From: Ruminococcus champanellensis 18P13 = JCM 17042 | GTDB taxonomy: Bacteria; Bacillota; Clostridia; Oscillospirales; Ruminococcaceae | Direction of reading: 5' to 3' | Length of the DNA: 64,000 bases | Assembly (NCBI RefSeq): GCF_000210095.1 | Contig: NC_021039.1 | Coordinates: 2,474,019 to 2,538,018 of the forward strand | Shown: one piece after another, positions 17,526-25,982 of the stretch | How positions within the stretch are numbered: position 1 is the first letter of the stretch | Layout of the letters: each line of letters begins with the position of its first letter | Program-made: the position numbers and the translations under genes | The notes under the pieces: model-generated | Told to the model about the DNA's origin: nothing | Database searches by the model: none | What the model saw: only the letters and a program-made list of their open reading frames with translations

Positions 17526-18131
17526 TTACAAATTCTCCGTCTTGAAGGTGGTGTATCCTTCATAGGAATAGCTGTGGTCAATGCCCTTCATGTAGACTTC
17601 ACGGCTGGATACATCCGCCGTCAGCGCAGCCTTCAGCAGCACCTTGATCTCTGTATCCCGAATGGGGCTGCGCTCCATGGCAAGCAGATAATCCTCCTTG
17701 TCCACCCGGCTCCAGTCCACCACCTGACCGATGCCCCGTTTCAGCATCCAGTCCAGCCAGATCCGGGTGCTGCGTCCGTTTCCGTCCCGAAAAGGGTGGG
17801 CAACGTTCATCTCCACATACTTCTCGACAATCTGGTCAAAGGTGGACTGGGGCATCCTGTCGATGCTGTCCAGTGCCGCTTCCAGATACAGCAGAGGTGC
17901 AAAGCGGAAGTTTCCCTTTGCCAGATTGACCGTGCGGATCTTTCCTGCAAAGGGGTAAAGATCCGCAAACAGATGCCTATGAATCTCCTGCAAAGCCGCA
18001 AAGGTACCCACCGGCAAGGCATCCAGAGTACCGCTTTCAAACAGCCACACGGCTTTTTTCTTGCTGATCCGTTCCTCTTCCCGGGCAAGCACCGCAGAAT
18101 CGGTGATGCCCAGCTTATTTTCCAGTGCCAT
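17526..18131 (-). CDS. Fic-domain protein AMP-transferase, class III with C-terminal inhibitory motif
   Basis: 201 residues. The Fic active-site loop HPFRDGNGR is intact at 112-120 (His112 base, Asp/Gly/Asn/Arg nucleotide site), so it should transfer AMP (or a related group) from a nucleotide to a target hydroxyl. Near the C-terminus SYSYEG (187-192) fits the inhibitory motif [ST]xxxE[GN]; placement after the Fic core is the hallmark of autoinhibited class III Fic proteins. No separate VbhA-like antitoxin gene is adjacent. The upstream NTF2-like gene lies 32 bp away on the same strand. Target unknown. It may act as a stress toxin or a regulatory AMPylator. Confidence 0.9.
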   Translation of the reverse strand: MALENKLGITDSAVLAREEERISKKKAVWLFESGTLDALPVGTFAALQEIHRHLFADLYPFAGKIRTVNLAKGNFRFAPLLYLEAALDSIDRMPQSTFDQIVEKYVEMNVAHPFRDGNGRSTRIWLDWMLKRGIGQVVDWSRVDKEDYLLAMERSPIRDTEIKVLLKAALTADVSSREVYMKGIDHSYSYEGYTTFKTENL

Positions 18132-18163
18132 ATAATTCCCCCTTGCGGATCGACGGCATTGCC

Positions 18164-18520
18164 TTATCCGATCCGATGATCCATATTGAACACAGCCTTC
18201 CAGTTGCCCTCGATGTTCCGCCAGGTGGTAGTCACCCGGAACGTCCCGGCAAGCTCCTGGTTCGCCGGATCGCTGACCTGGGTGCGGACAACGTAGTGCA
18301 CCTGCACACTGTCCACGTCCTGGTTCACGATCTCGAACTGCTCCAGAATGAAGGAGGCGCAGTCAAATTCCGGAATGATCCGGGCATACTCTGCGCCAGT
18401 GCAGCGCTGTCCCCCACAGACCATCACCGCATCCGGGGATACCACCTCCAGAAACGCCTCCGGATCCCGGTGCTTTGCCGCCTCCCACATTCTCACTTCA
18501 AGCTCATAAATATACGCCAT
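18164..18520 (-). CDS. SnoaL/NTF2-like small protein
   Basis: 118 residues with the cone-shaped NTF2-like pattern: N-terminal helix (YELEVRMWEAAKHRDPEAFLEVV), PDAVMVCGG strand, and C-terminal strands ending TFRVTTTWRNIEGNWKAVFNMDHRIG. Related DUF4440/SnoaL proteins include enzymes and binding proteins; no catalytic residue set was recognised. ATG 18520 is supported by AGGAGGAACAGG directly upstream; the frame is open further 5' but unsupported. It is the first gene of a probable two-gene unit with fic, behind a TATAAT promoter. Confidence 0.75.
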   Translation of the reverse strand: MAYIYELEVRMWEAAKHRDPEAFLEVVSPDAVMVCGGQRCTGAEYARIIPEFDCASFILEQFEIVNQDVDSVQVHYVVRTQVSDPANQELAGTFRVTTTWRNIEGNWKAVFNMDHRIG

Positions 18521-18588
18521 TCCTGTTCCTCCTGTATCCCATTTCCCATATCCGTTCCGTATTTGTTCCGTCCTTTTATACAAGCTAT

Positions 18589-18618
18589 ATTATATCACAC
18601 GCTCCGCACAAAAAACAA
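18589..18618 (-). promoter_or_regulatory. Promoter of the NTF2-like/fic unit
   Basis: Minus strand: -10 TATAAT (18589-18594) and -35 TTGTTT (18613-18618) with an 18-bp spacer. It is back-to-back with the distal argG promoter. Confidence 0.6.
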
Positions 18619-18647
18619 TTGCCTTTTTCCCCAAAAGCGTGTATAAT
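18619..18647 (+). promoter_or_regulatory. Distal candidate promoter of argG
   Basis: -35 TTGCCT (18619-18624), 17-bp spacer, -10 TATAAT (18642-18647). It lies upstream of the ARG-box-like sites, so ArgR binding there could block elongation or loop. Confidence 0.5.
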
Positions 18648-18688
18648 AGTAATATGCATGTTGTGTGGAATGTGTGCAAAGGCGGAAA

Positions 18689-18755
18689 TGAATAATTATA
18701 CTGTATATTCAGCATAATATCCAGAATTATACGAGAAAATATGCATAATTATTCA
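18689..18755 (+). promoter_or_regulatory. Two ARG-box-like operators (ArgR)
   Basis: TGAATAATTATACT (18689-18702) and TGCATAATTATTCA (18742-18755) match the ArgR/AhrC half-site palindrome TGAATAATTATTCA at 11/14 and 13/14. The second lies 8 bp before the proximal -35. The intervening AT-rich DNA also contains TATTCA. The gene-free stretch 18521-18835 holds these sites and three promoters. ArgR control is inferred; argR is not in the window. Confidence 0.65.
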
Positions 18756-18763
18756 GAAACCCC

Positions 18764-18791
18764 TTGACAAATCCACAGAAGGGTGTATAAT
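18764..18791 (+). promoter_or_regulatory. Proximal promoter of argG
   Basis: -35 TTGACA (18764-18769), 16-bp spacer, -10 TATAAT (18786-18791): consensus hexamers. The leader is about 40 nt, ending in AGGAGG before ATG 18836. Confidence 0.88.
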
Positions 18792-18835
18792 AAGGCTATA
18801 CCAAGTATTGAACATCAAACAGGAGGTTCTCAACA

Positions 18836-20065
18836 ATGGCAAAGGAAATCAAAAAGGTCGTACTGGCATACTCCGGCGGTCTGGACACATCCATCATCAT
18901 TCCGTGGCTGAAGGAAAACTACAACAACTGCGAGGTCATCGCAGTATCCGGCGACGTAGGGCAGGGCACCGAGCTGGACGGTCTGGAGGAAAAGGCAAAG
19001 AAGACCGGCGCATCCAAGCTGATCGTTGCAGATCTGAAGAAGGAATTCATCGAAGATTATGTATACCCCACCGTGAAGGCAGGGGCAGTTTACGAGAACC
19101 GCTATCTGCTGGGCACCTCCTTTGCACGGCCCATTATCGCAAAGCGCATTGCTGAGATCGCACTGGCGGAGGGGGCTGACGCCATCTGCCACGGCTGCAC
19201 CGGCAAGGGCAATGACCAGGTTCGGTTTGAGCTTGCCATCAAGGCATTTGCACCGGATATGGAGATCATCGCACCCTGGAGAATCTGGAGCATCAAGTCC
19301 CGGGACGAGGAGATCGATTACGCAGAGGCTCACAACATTCCCCTGAAGATCAACCGGGAAACCAACTACTCCAAGGACAAGAACCTGTGGCATCTGTCCC
19401 ACGAGGGTCTGGATCTGGAGGATCCGGCAAACGAGCCCCAGTACAACAAGCCGGGCTTCCTGGAGCTGGGCGTTTCTCCGGAAATGGCGCCCGACAAGCC
19501 CACCTACATCACCATCCACTTTGAAAAGGGCGTACCCACCATGCTGGACGGCAAGGAGCTGGACGGTGTGGGTATGGTCTCCGCACTGAACAAGCTGGGC
19601 GGCGAGAACGGCATCGGTCTGGCTGACCTGGTGGAGAACCGTCTGGTGGGCATGAAGTCCAGAGGCGTGTACGAAACCCCCGGCGGCGCCATCCTCTACC
19701 ACGCACACGAGGTGCTGGAGACCATCTGCCTGGATAAGGAAACCGCACGGATGAAGCAGTACCTGGGCATCAAGTTCGCTGACATCGTATACAACGGTCA
19801 GTGGTTCACACCTCTGCGTGAGGCGCTGAGCGCATTTGTGGACAAGACCCAGGAAACCGTCACCGGCGACGTAAAGCTGAAGCTGTACAAGGGCAACATC
19901 ATCAACGCCGGCGTTACTTCTCCCTACACCCTGTACGATGAGGAGGTTGCCACCTTCGACGCCGACAATGTATACAACCAGAAGGACAGCGCCGGATTCA
20001 TCAACCTGTTCGGTCTGCCCATCAAGGTCAAGGCAAAGCTGGATCAGAAGCGGAACAACAAGTAA
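18836..20065 (+). CDS. argG: Argininosuccinate synthase
   Basis: Cytoplasmic ligase (EC 6.3.4.5) joining citrulline and aspartate with ATP to give argininosuccinate, the penultimate arginine step. It has 409 residues. The ATP pyrophosphatase P-loop AYSGGLDTS lies at 11-19, the conserved [15 protein letters not shown] near 119 and the citrulline/aspartate-binding EVIAPWR-type block near 141. First gene of the arginine cluster, with AGGAGG before the start and ArgR-like boxes upstream. A terminator follows, so downstream genes probably need another promoter or read-through. Confidence 0.98.
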   Translation: MAKEIKKVVLAYSGGLDTSIIIPWLKENYNNCEVIAVSGDVGQGTELDGLEEKAKKTGASKLIVADLKKEFIEDYVYPTVKAGAVYENRYLLGTSFARPIIAKRIAEIALAEGADAICHGCTGKGNDQVRFELAIKAFAPDMEIIAPWRIWSIKSRDEEIDYAEAHNIPLKINRETNYSKDKNLWHLSHEGLDLEDPANEPQYNKPGFLELGVSPEMAPDKPTYITIHFEKGVPTMLDGKELDGVGMVSALNKLGGENGIGLADLVENRLVGMKSRGVYETPGGAILYHAHEVLETICLDKETARMKQYLGIKFADIVYNGQWFTPLREALSAFVDKTQETVTGDVKLKLYKGNIINAGVTSPYTLYDEEVATFDADNVYNQKDSAGFINLFGLPIKVKAKLDQKRNNK

Positions 20066-20084
20066 TTTACCCGGAAGGATACAT

Positions 20085-20128
20085 ACACAGCACGGGCGGC
20101 AGACTCTGTCGCCCCCTGTGTTTTTTCT
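20085..20128 (+). terminator. Terminator after argG
   Basis: Imperfect stem CACGGGCGGC (near 20090) / GCCCCCTGTG (20111-20120) capped by GAC-TCT-GTC, followed by TTTTTT. Confidence 0.7.
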
Positions 20129-20133
20129 GTTTT

Positions 20134-20219
20134 GGCAACAATCCACAGACACGCTTCTGTGGGATGTTGCCGCAACAGAACCCACAGGCAATACCGCACA
20201 GGGCTTGTGGGGTGCTGCC
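20134..20219. repeat. Two tandem degenerate copies of the dispersed palindrome
   Basis: Copy 1: GGCAACAATCCACAGA (20134-20149) with TCTGTGGGATGTTGCC (20156-20171), two mismatches. Copy 2: GGCAATACCGCACA (20187-20200) with TGTGGGGTGCTGCC (20206-20219), three mismatches. Both lie in the argG-lipoprotein gap, a short distance before the lipoprotein ribosome site. Confidence 0.6.
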
Positions 20220-20247
20220 CTAACAAACATATAGGAGGATATTATTT

Positions 20248-21087
20248 ATGAAACACAACAGATTGGCTGTCGGCATCCTTGCCCTGACTCTGGCGCTGGG
20301 CATGACCGCATGCGGCGAGGACAGCAGCGCAGATTCCACCGCTGCAACCACGGAAGCATCCACCCCCGCTTCCACAGAAGCATCCGCACAGGGGGCAACG
20401 GAGTCAACAGCGGCTACTACAGAGGCTGCTGCAACAGAGGGGGCAACAGAGGCTGCCACCGAAGCAAAGGCAGACCCCAAGGATGCAGTGCTGCCCACCA
20501 GCTATGGGGATTCCTACTGCAAGAAATTTTCCGAGCGGTATTCCGACGAGGCTCTGACCATGGACTGCTCCATGCGTATGTCCATGCTGGGCACCCAGTT
20601 GGACTATCAGATCTACACCACCTACTCCAAGGCAAAGAATGCCATGTACTCGGAGGTCACCATGTCCGGGGGCGGCGAGACCTATTCCATTATCATGTAC
20701 TGGGACAAGGACGCCTGCTACACCCTGCTGCCGGTGGAGAAGATGTATTCCGTCAAGGACGAAGGACTGGATCTGGAGGAGTACATGGAGGAAAGCGGCA
20801 TGGGACAGATTACCGGCAATGCGGAGGATCTGACCCTGGACAAGGCGGAATTTGTCACCGTAAAGGGCAAGGACTGCGTGAAGGAAACCTATCAGCTTGA
20901 CCAATCCGAGGCGGCATATATTTTTGACCTTGCCACCGGGGATCTGCTGTCCATCAGCACCAGCATGGAAGGCACGGAGATTTCCAGCATGGAATTCACT
21001 ACCCTCACCGGCACCTGTGACGAAAGCAAGCTGGTGATGCCGGATCTCACCGGCTACACCAAATCCGATACAGACCTGGCAAACTGA
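20248..21087 (+). CDS. Secreted lipoprotein with T/A/E-rich linker
   Basis: 279 residues. Lipoprotein signal peptide MKHNRLAVGILALTLALGMTAC with Cys22. A low-complexity Ser/Thr/Ala/Glu linker spans about 25-78 (repeated TTEA/TEAA). A globular part from about 85 resembles LolA/LppX-like or DUF-type lipid- or ligand-binding lipoproteins (MSMLGTQLDYQIYTTYSKAK), but I cannot name the family. AGGAGG lies before the ATG. It sits inside the arginine cluster, between argG and argH, with no evident metabolic link. The linker style matches the 103-residue lipoprotein at 11724. Confidence 0.75.
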   Translation: MKHNRLAVGILALTLALGMTACGEDSSADSTAATTEASTPASTEASAQGATESTAATTEAAATEGATEAATEAKADPKDAVLPTSYGDSYCKKFSERYSDEALTMDCSMRMSMLGTQLDYQIYTTYSKAKNAMYSEVTMSGGGETYSIIMYWDKDACYTLLPVEKMYSVKDEGLDLEEYMEESGMGQITGNAEDLTLDKAEFVTVKGKDCVKETYQLDQSEAAYIFDLATGDLLSISTSMEGTEISSMEFTTLTGTCDESKLVMPDLTGYTKSDTDLAN

Positions 21088-21110
21088 TACCCGGAGAAAG
21101 GAAGAGGGCT

Positions 21111-22496
21111 ATGGCAAAATTATGGGCAGGAAGATTCTCCAAGGAGGTTGACGAAACCGTCAACGCCTTCAATTCCTCCATCGCCTTTGACGGCAGAATG
21201 TACAAGCAGGATATCACCGGCAGCATCGCCCACGCCACCATGCTGGGGGACTGCGGCATCATCTCTAAAGAGGACAGCCGGCAGATCATAGAGGGGCTGC
21301 AGGGGATCCTGGCGGATCTGGAATCCGGGGAACTGGAGCTGGATCCCACGGCGGAGGATATCCACATGTTCGTGGAGGCAGAGCTGACCAAGCGGCTGGG
21401 GGATGTGGGCAAGCGGCTCCACACCGCTCGTTCCCGGAATGACCAGGTTGCACTGGATATCCGGCTGTATCTGCGGGAGGAAATGGGAGAGATCCGCAGT
21501 CTGACCGCAAAGCTGCTGCATACCCTGTGCGATCTGGCACAGCAGCACCTGGACACCATCATGCCCGGATACACCCACCTGCAGCGGGCACAGCCCATTA
21601 CCCTGGGGCATCACCTGATGGCGTATGCCCAGATGCTGCTGCGGGATTATGACCGGCTGCTGGATACGGAAAAGCGCATGAACTACTGTCCCCTGGGCAG
21701 CTGCGCCCTGGCAGGCACCACCTACCCCATCGACCGGCAGCAGACCGCAAAGCTGCTGGGCTTTACCGCCCCCATGGCAAACAGTCTGGACGGGGTATCC
21801 GACCGGGACAGTTGCGTGGAGCTGGCAAACGCCCTGGCGCTGCTGATGACCCACCTGTCCCGGTTCTCCGAGGAGATCATTCTCTGGTGCTCCTGGGAAT
21901 TCAAGTTCATTGAGCTGGACGATGCCTACGCCACCGGCAGTTCCATCATGCCCCAGAAGAAGAATCCGGATATCACCGAGCTGATCCGGGGCAAGACCGG
22001 CAGAGTGGTGGGGGATCTGACCACCCTGCTGGCTATGCTGAAGGGGCTGCCCCTTGCCTACAACAAGGATATGCAGGAGGACAAGGAGGCCATCTTCGAC
22101 GCCATCGACAACGTGAAGCTGTGCCTGAAAACCTTTACCCCCATGCTTGCCACCATGCGTGTGCTGAAGGACAATATGCGTGCCGCCGCCGCCCGGGGCT
22201 TTATCAACGCCACCGATTGTGCGGACTATCTGGTGAAGAAGGGGCTGCCCTTCCGGGATGCCTATAAGATTACCGGCACCCTGGTTGCCGCATGCATCCG
22301 GCAGGGGCTGACTCTGGAAACCCTGCCCCTGGAGCAGTACCGGGAAATGCACCCTCTGTTCGGCGAGGACGTGTACCATGCCATCAGTCTGGACACCTGC
22401 GTCCGGGAGCGCCGTTCCGAGGGCGGTCCTGCACCGGAATCCGTCCGGCGGCAGATCGATCTGACCCGGGCACAGATGGAGGCTTGGGGCATATGA
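21111..22496 (+). CDS. argH: Argininosuccinate lyase
   Basis: Splits argininosuccinate to arginine and fumarate (EC 4.3.2.1), the last step of the pathway. It has 461 residues, typical. It begins MAKLWAGRFSKEVDE; ARSRNDQVALDIR lies near 107, the family TYPIDR block near 204 and the superfamily signature GSSIMPQKKNPD near 278. The ribosome site GAAAGGAAGAG precedes ATG 21111, 23 bp after the lipoprotein stop. Its stop overlaps the next small gene by 4 bp. Confidence 0.98.
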   Translation: MAKLWAGRFSKEVDETVNAFNSSIAFDGRMYKQDITGSIAHATMLGDCGIISKEDSRQIIEGLQGILADLESGELELDPTAEDIHMFVEAELTKRLGDVGKRLHTARSRNDQVALDIRLYLREEMGEIRSLTAKLLHTLCDLAQQHLDTIMPGYTHLQRAQPITLGHHLMAYAQMLLRDYDRLLDTEKRMNYCPLGSCALAGTTYPIDRQQTAKLLGFTAPMANSLDGVSDRDSCVELANALALLMTHLSRFSEEIILWCSWEFKFIELDDAYATGSSIMPQKKNPDITELIRGKTGRVVGDLTTLLAMLKGLPLAYNKDMQEDKEAIFDAIDNVKLCLKTFTPMLATMRVLKDNMRAAAARGFINATDCADYLVKKGLPFRDAYKITGTLVAACIRQGLTLETLPLEQYREMHPLFGEDVYHAISLDTCVRERRSEGGPAPESVRRQIDLTRAQMEAWGI

Positions 22497-22699
22497 AGGG
22501 CAGACAGCTGAAATTCATCCTGCTGCTGTGTACCCTGGCGGTACTGGCATATCTGGCAGGAGAGATCCTGCTGCTGTTCGTGTTTGACAACAACAATATC
22601 TGGGTATCCCGGGGCTGGCTGATCGCCGTGTTCGTTGCAACCCTTGCCATCAGCGTATGGAAATGCCCCAGGGATCCGGATCAACACAAAGGAGAATGA
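22493..22699 (+). CDS. Small two-helix membrane protein
   Basis: 68 residues: MKGRQLKFILLLCTLAVLAYLAGEI starts a hydrophobic helix, then DNNNIWVSRG as a loop and a second helix (WLIAVFVATLAISVW). The tail is charged and cytoplasmic (KCPRDPDQHKGE). The start overlaps the argH stop (ATGA) and argC begins 3 bp after it, so it is embedded in the arginine operon and translationally coupled. No known family recognised. It could be a small accessory to a transporter, or neutral. Function unknown. Confidence 0.7.
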   Translation: MKGRQLKFILLLCTLAVLAYLAGEILLLFVFDNNNIWVSRGWLIAVFVATLAISVWKCPRDPDQHKGE

Positions 22700-22702
22700 T
22701 TT

Positions 22703-23668
22703 ATGCCGGTTCAGGTTTATATTGACGGACAGGAGGGCACCACGGGACTGAAGATCCTGGAGCGCTTTGATGGCCGCAGTGACATTGCCCTGCTGAAGAT
22801 CGACCCGGAAAAGCGGAAGGACAACGCAGAGCGGAAGCGGCTGATCCACCAGTCGGACATTACCTTTCTGTGCCTGCCGGACGCTGCCGCTGTGGAGGCG
22901 GTAGCCCTGGCAGAGGGCAGCAATACCCGGATCATTGACGCATCCACCGCCCACCGGACCAATCCGGACTGGGCATACGGCTTTCCGGAGCTGAGCCCAG
23001 CGCACCGGGAAAGGATCCGCACCAGCCAGAGAGTGGCTGTGCCCGGCTGCTATGCCAGCGGCTTCATTTCCCTGGTGTATCCCCTGGTACAGGCCGGGAT
23101 CCTGCCGGCGGATTACCCGGTGACCGCATACGCCCTGTCCGGCTACAGCGGCGGCGGCAAAAAGGCAATTGCCCAGTATACGGATCCGAACCGGGACAAC
23201 TGCTTTGACGCACCCCGGCTCTATGCCCTGGGGCAGACCCACAAGCATATGCCGGAAATGCAGAAAATTTCCGGGCTTGCCTATCCCCCCATGTTCAATC
23301 CCATCATCTGCGACTTTTTCAACGGCATGATCGTGTGCGTGCCCATCCTGACCCGGCTGCTGCCCAAGGCAGTGACCCCGGAGCAGGTGCATGCCGCATT
23401 TGCCGCCCACTATGCAAACCAGCGCTTTGTGCATGTGACCGCCCTCCAGGGCAGCGACGTGCTGCCGGATGGGTTCATGTCCGCAAATCCCCTTGCAGGC
23501 TCCAATGACCTGGAGGTATTCGTCTGCGGCAACCATGACCGGATCCTGCTATGCGCACGGCTGGACAATCTGGGCAAGGGCGCATCCGGTGCGGCAGTCC
23601 AGTGTATGAATCTGATGATCGGGGCGCCGGAGGATACCGGTCTGACCTCGGTGTATGAAAAGGAGTAA
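22703..23668 (+). CDS. argC: N-acetyl-gamma-glutamyl-phosphate reductase, type 2
   Basis: NADPH-dependent reductase (EC 1.2.1.38) of the third arginine step. At 321 residues it matches the shorter type 2 subfamily. It starts MPVQVYIDGQEGTTGLKI, with the dinucleotide-binding region at the N-terminus and catalytic Cys116 in AVPGCYASG. SGYSGGGKKAI lies near 146. AGGAG-type site (AAAGGAG) before ATG 22703. Followed 6 bp later by argJ. Type 1 ArgC proteins are about 345 residues with a different N-terminus. Confidence 0.95.
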   Translation: MPVQVYIDGQEGTTGLKILERFDGRSDIALLKIDPEKRKDNAERKRLIHQSDITFLCLPDAAAVEAVALAEGSNTRIIDASTAHRTNPDWAYGFPELSPAHRERIRTSQRVAVPGCYASGFISLVYPLVQAGILPADYPVTAYALSGYSGGGKKAIAQYTDPNRDNCFDAPRLYALGQTHKHMPEMQKISGLAYPPMFNPIICDFFNGMIVCVPILTRLLPKAVTPEQVHAAFAAHYANQRFVHVTALQGSDVLPDGFMSANPLAGSNDLEVFVCGNHDRILLCARLDNLGKGASGAAVQCMNLMIGAPEDTGLTSVYEKE

Positions 23669-23674
23669 GCAGCC

Positions 23675-24949
23675 ATGAAGCTTCAGAAATTTGACGGCTA
23701 TACATTTGTGGAGGGAGGGGTCTGCGCTGCACAGGGCTTTCTGGCAAACGGCATCCAGTGCGGTCTTGCCCACAAGGCGCTCAGCGAGGACGCTCCCTCC
23801 CCCACCGCCGGGAAGAAGAAACATGACCTGGCAGTGATCTACGCAGAGGTACCCTGCGCTGCCGCAGCGGTCTACACCACCAACAAGGTCAAGGGCGCAC
23901 CCATTCTGGTGACCCGGGAGCATCTGAAAAACGGCACCGCCCAGGCGGTGATCGTCAACTCCGTCAACGCCAACACCTGCAACCCGGACGGAGTGGAGAA
24001 GGCAACAAAAATGTGTCAGCTAGCGGCGGATGCCTTAAAGCTGGAGGAAAGCGAGATCATCGTGGCATCCACCGGGGTCATCGGACAGGTGCTGCCCATC
24101 GAGCCCATTGCCGCAGCCGTACCGGAGCTGTGCAAGGGGCTGAATCCCAAGGGAAATGCTGCCGCAGTGGAGGCAATTATGACCACCGACACCATGCCCA
24201 AGGAGATCGCCGTGTCCTTCACCCTGGGCGGAAAACCCTGCAAGCTGGGGGGCATGCTCAAGGGCAGCGGCATGATCCACCCCAACATGGCAACCACCCT
24301 GACCTTCCTGACCACGGATGCGGACATTGCCCCGGCACTGCTCCAGCAGGCTCTGTCCGATGTGGTAAAGCTGACGCTGAACCGGGTCAGCGTGGACGGG
24401 GACACCTCCACCAACGATATGGTCTGCGTGCTGGCAAACGGTAAGGCAGACAATGCCCCCATCCGCACCGCCAATGCAGACTACGACACCTTCAAGCAGG
24501 CGCTGTATGTGATCCTGCTGAACCTTGCCCGGATGATGGCACGGGACGGAGAGGGCGCCACCAAGCTCATCACCTGCCTGTGCGAGGGTGCGCCGGACGA
24601 AAAGACGGCGGAGATCGTGGCAAAGAGCGTGATTACCTCCAGTCTGGTGAAAACCGCAATGTTCGGCAGGGATGCCAACTGGGGCAGAATCGCCTGTGCC
24701 GCCGGGTATGCCCAGGCGGACTTTGACCTGGAAAAGCTGGACATTGACGTGGCATCCGAGAACGGCAGAATCGCCGCATGCCGGAAGGGCGTGATCCCGG
24801 ACTTCTCCGAGGAGGAGGCTGCAAGGATCCTGGAGCCGGAGGAGATCCGGATCTGCATCCATCTGAACAGCGGTCTGTGCAGTGCAGTGTGCTGGGGCTG
24901 TGATCTGACCTATGACTATGTAAAGATCAACGGCGACTATCGGTCATAA
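23675..24949 (+). CDS. argJ: Bifunctional ornithine acetyltransferase / N-acetylglutamate synthase
   Basis: Transfers acetyl from N-acetylornithine to glutamate (EC 2.3.1.35) and may also use acetyl-CoA (EC 2.3.1.1), making the pathway cyclic. It has 424 residues. Self-cleavage motif KGSGMIHPNMAT with nucleophile Thr207 separates the alpha and beta chains. The start block is MKLQKFDGYTFVEGGVCAAQGF and the end CGCDLTYDYVKINGDYRS-like. Whether it is mono- or bifunctional cannot be read directly; no argA or argE is in the window, so at least transacetylation is needed. Confidence 0.96.
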   Translation: MKLQKFDGYTFVEGGVCAAQGFLANGIQCGLAHKALSEDAPSPTAGKKKHDLAVIYAEVPCAAAAVYTTNKVKGAPILVTREHLKNGTAQAVIVNSVNANTCNPDGVEKATKMCQLAADALKLEESEIIVASTGVIGQVLPIEPIAAAVPELCKGLNPKGNAAAVEAIMTTDTMPKEIAVSFTLGGKPCKLGGMLKGSGMIHPNMATTLTFLTTDADIAPALLQQALSDVVKLTLNRVSVDGDTSTNDMVCVLANGKADNAPIRTANADYDTFKQALYVILLNLARMMARDGEGATKLITCLCEGAPDEKTAEIVAKSVITSSLVKTAMFGRDANWGRIACAAGYAQADFDLEKLDIDVASENGRIAACRKGVIPDFSEEEAARILEPEEIRICIHLNSGLCSAVCWGCDLTYDYVKINGDYRS

Positions 24950-24990
24950 GCCCGAACGGCTGCAATATCAAACAACTTGGAGTGATACAT

Positions 24991-25860
24991 ATGGAAATTC
25001 CTGAAAACATCCCGAATTCTGTCCGGTCAAAGATTCTGATCGACGCCCTGCCCCATATCCAGCGATACAACGGCAAGATCGTGGTGGTCAAGTACGGGGG
25101 CAACGCCATGACCAACGAGGCGCTGAAGCAGGCGGTCATGAGCGATATCGTGCTGTTGTCCCTGGTGGGCATCAAGGTTGTTCTGGTACACGGGGGCGGC
25201 CCGGAAATCAACGATATGCTCCGGCGGCTGAACATTGAAAGTAAGTTCATCGGCGGGCTGCGGTACACGGACAAGGAAACCGTGGACGTGGTGAAGATGG
25301 TGCTTGCCGGCAAGGTGAACAAGGAGCTGGTTGCCCTTCTGGCGGAGCATCAGGGCAGCGCAGTGGGTCTGTGCGGTATTGACGGGCAGATGCTCATGGC
25401 GGAAAAGGTAGAAAGCGAGCAGGATCTGGGCTATGTGGGTGACATCGTCAGCGTGAACACCAAGCCCATTCTGGATGCGCTGAACGGTGGGTATGTGCCG
25501 GTGATCGCCACGGTGGCAAGCAGCAAGTCCGGTCAGACCTACAACGTGAATGCGGACACGGCGGCAGCACGGATCGCCGCAGAGCTGAAGGCGGAAAATC
25601 TGATCCTCATGACGGACATTGCAGGACTGATGCGGGACAAGGACGACCCCTCCACGCTGATGCCCTTTGTGAACGTCAGCGAGGTGCCCTTCTTAAAGCG
25701 GCAGGGCATCATCTCCGGAGGCATGATCCCCAAGATCGACTGCTGCGTGGAGGCAGTACGCCGGGGCGTACACAAGACCGTTATCATCGACGGCCGGATC
25801 CCCCACTCCATCCTCATTGAGCTGCTGTCCAACGAGGGCATCGGCACCCAGTTCAAATAA
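24991..25860 (+). CDS. argB: Acetylglutamate kinase
   Basis: Phosphorylates N-acetylglutamate (EC 2.7.2.8), usually the arginine-feedback step. It has 289 residues from ATG 24991. The amino-acid kinase fold shows VVVKYGGNAM near 28, VLVHGGGPEIN near 63 and NVNADTAAARIAAELKAE near 186. The N-terminus is of the hexameric arginine-sensitive length (an extension before the kinase core), so feedback inhibition is plausible but inferred. GGAG lies 7 bp before ATG; a GTG at 24982 overlaps that site and is less likely. Confidence 0.96.
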   Translation: MEIPENIPNSVRSKILIDALPHIQRYNGKIVVVKYGGNAMTNEALKQAVMSDIVLLSLVGIKVVLVHGGGPEINDMLRRLNIESKFIGGLRYTDKETVDVVKMVLAGKVNKELVALLAEHQGSAVGLCGIDGQMLMAEKVESEQDLGYVGDIVSVNTKPILDALNGGYVPVIATVASSKSGQTYNVNADTAAARIAAELKAENLILMTDIAGLMRDKDDPSTLMPFVNVSEVPFLKRQGIISGGMIPKIDCCVEAVRRGVHKTVIIDGRIPHSILIELLSNEGIGTQFK

Positions 25861-25896
25861 GACGCAAAAGTATTGACTTGTTCATAAACTAAAGCA

Positions 25897-25925
25897 TTGC
25901 AATTTTTCCTGTGTCGGGGTAAAAT
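25897..25925 (+). promoter_or_regulatory. Internal promoter before argD
   Basis: -35 TTGCAA (25897-25902), 17-bp spacer, -10 TAAAAT (25920-25925), in the 122-bp argB-argD gap. It would allow argD-argF to be expressed separately. No good ARG box was seen here. Confidence 0.7.
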
Positions 25926-25982
25926 AAGAATGCAGGGTAAATTGCACAAAAAGCAATCCCCACAGCAAAGGAGATTATCCGA

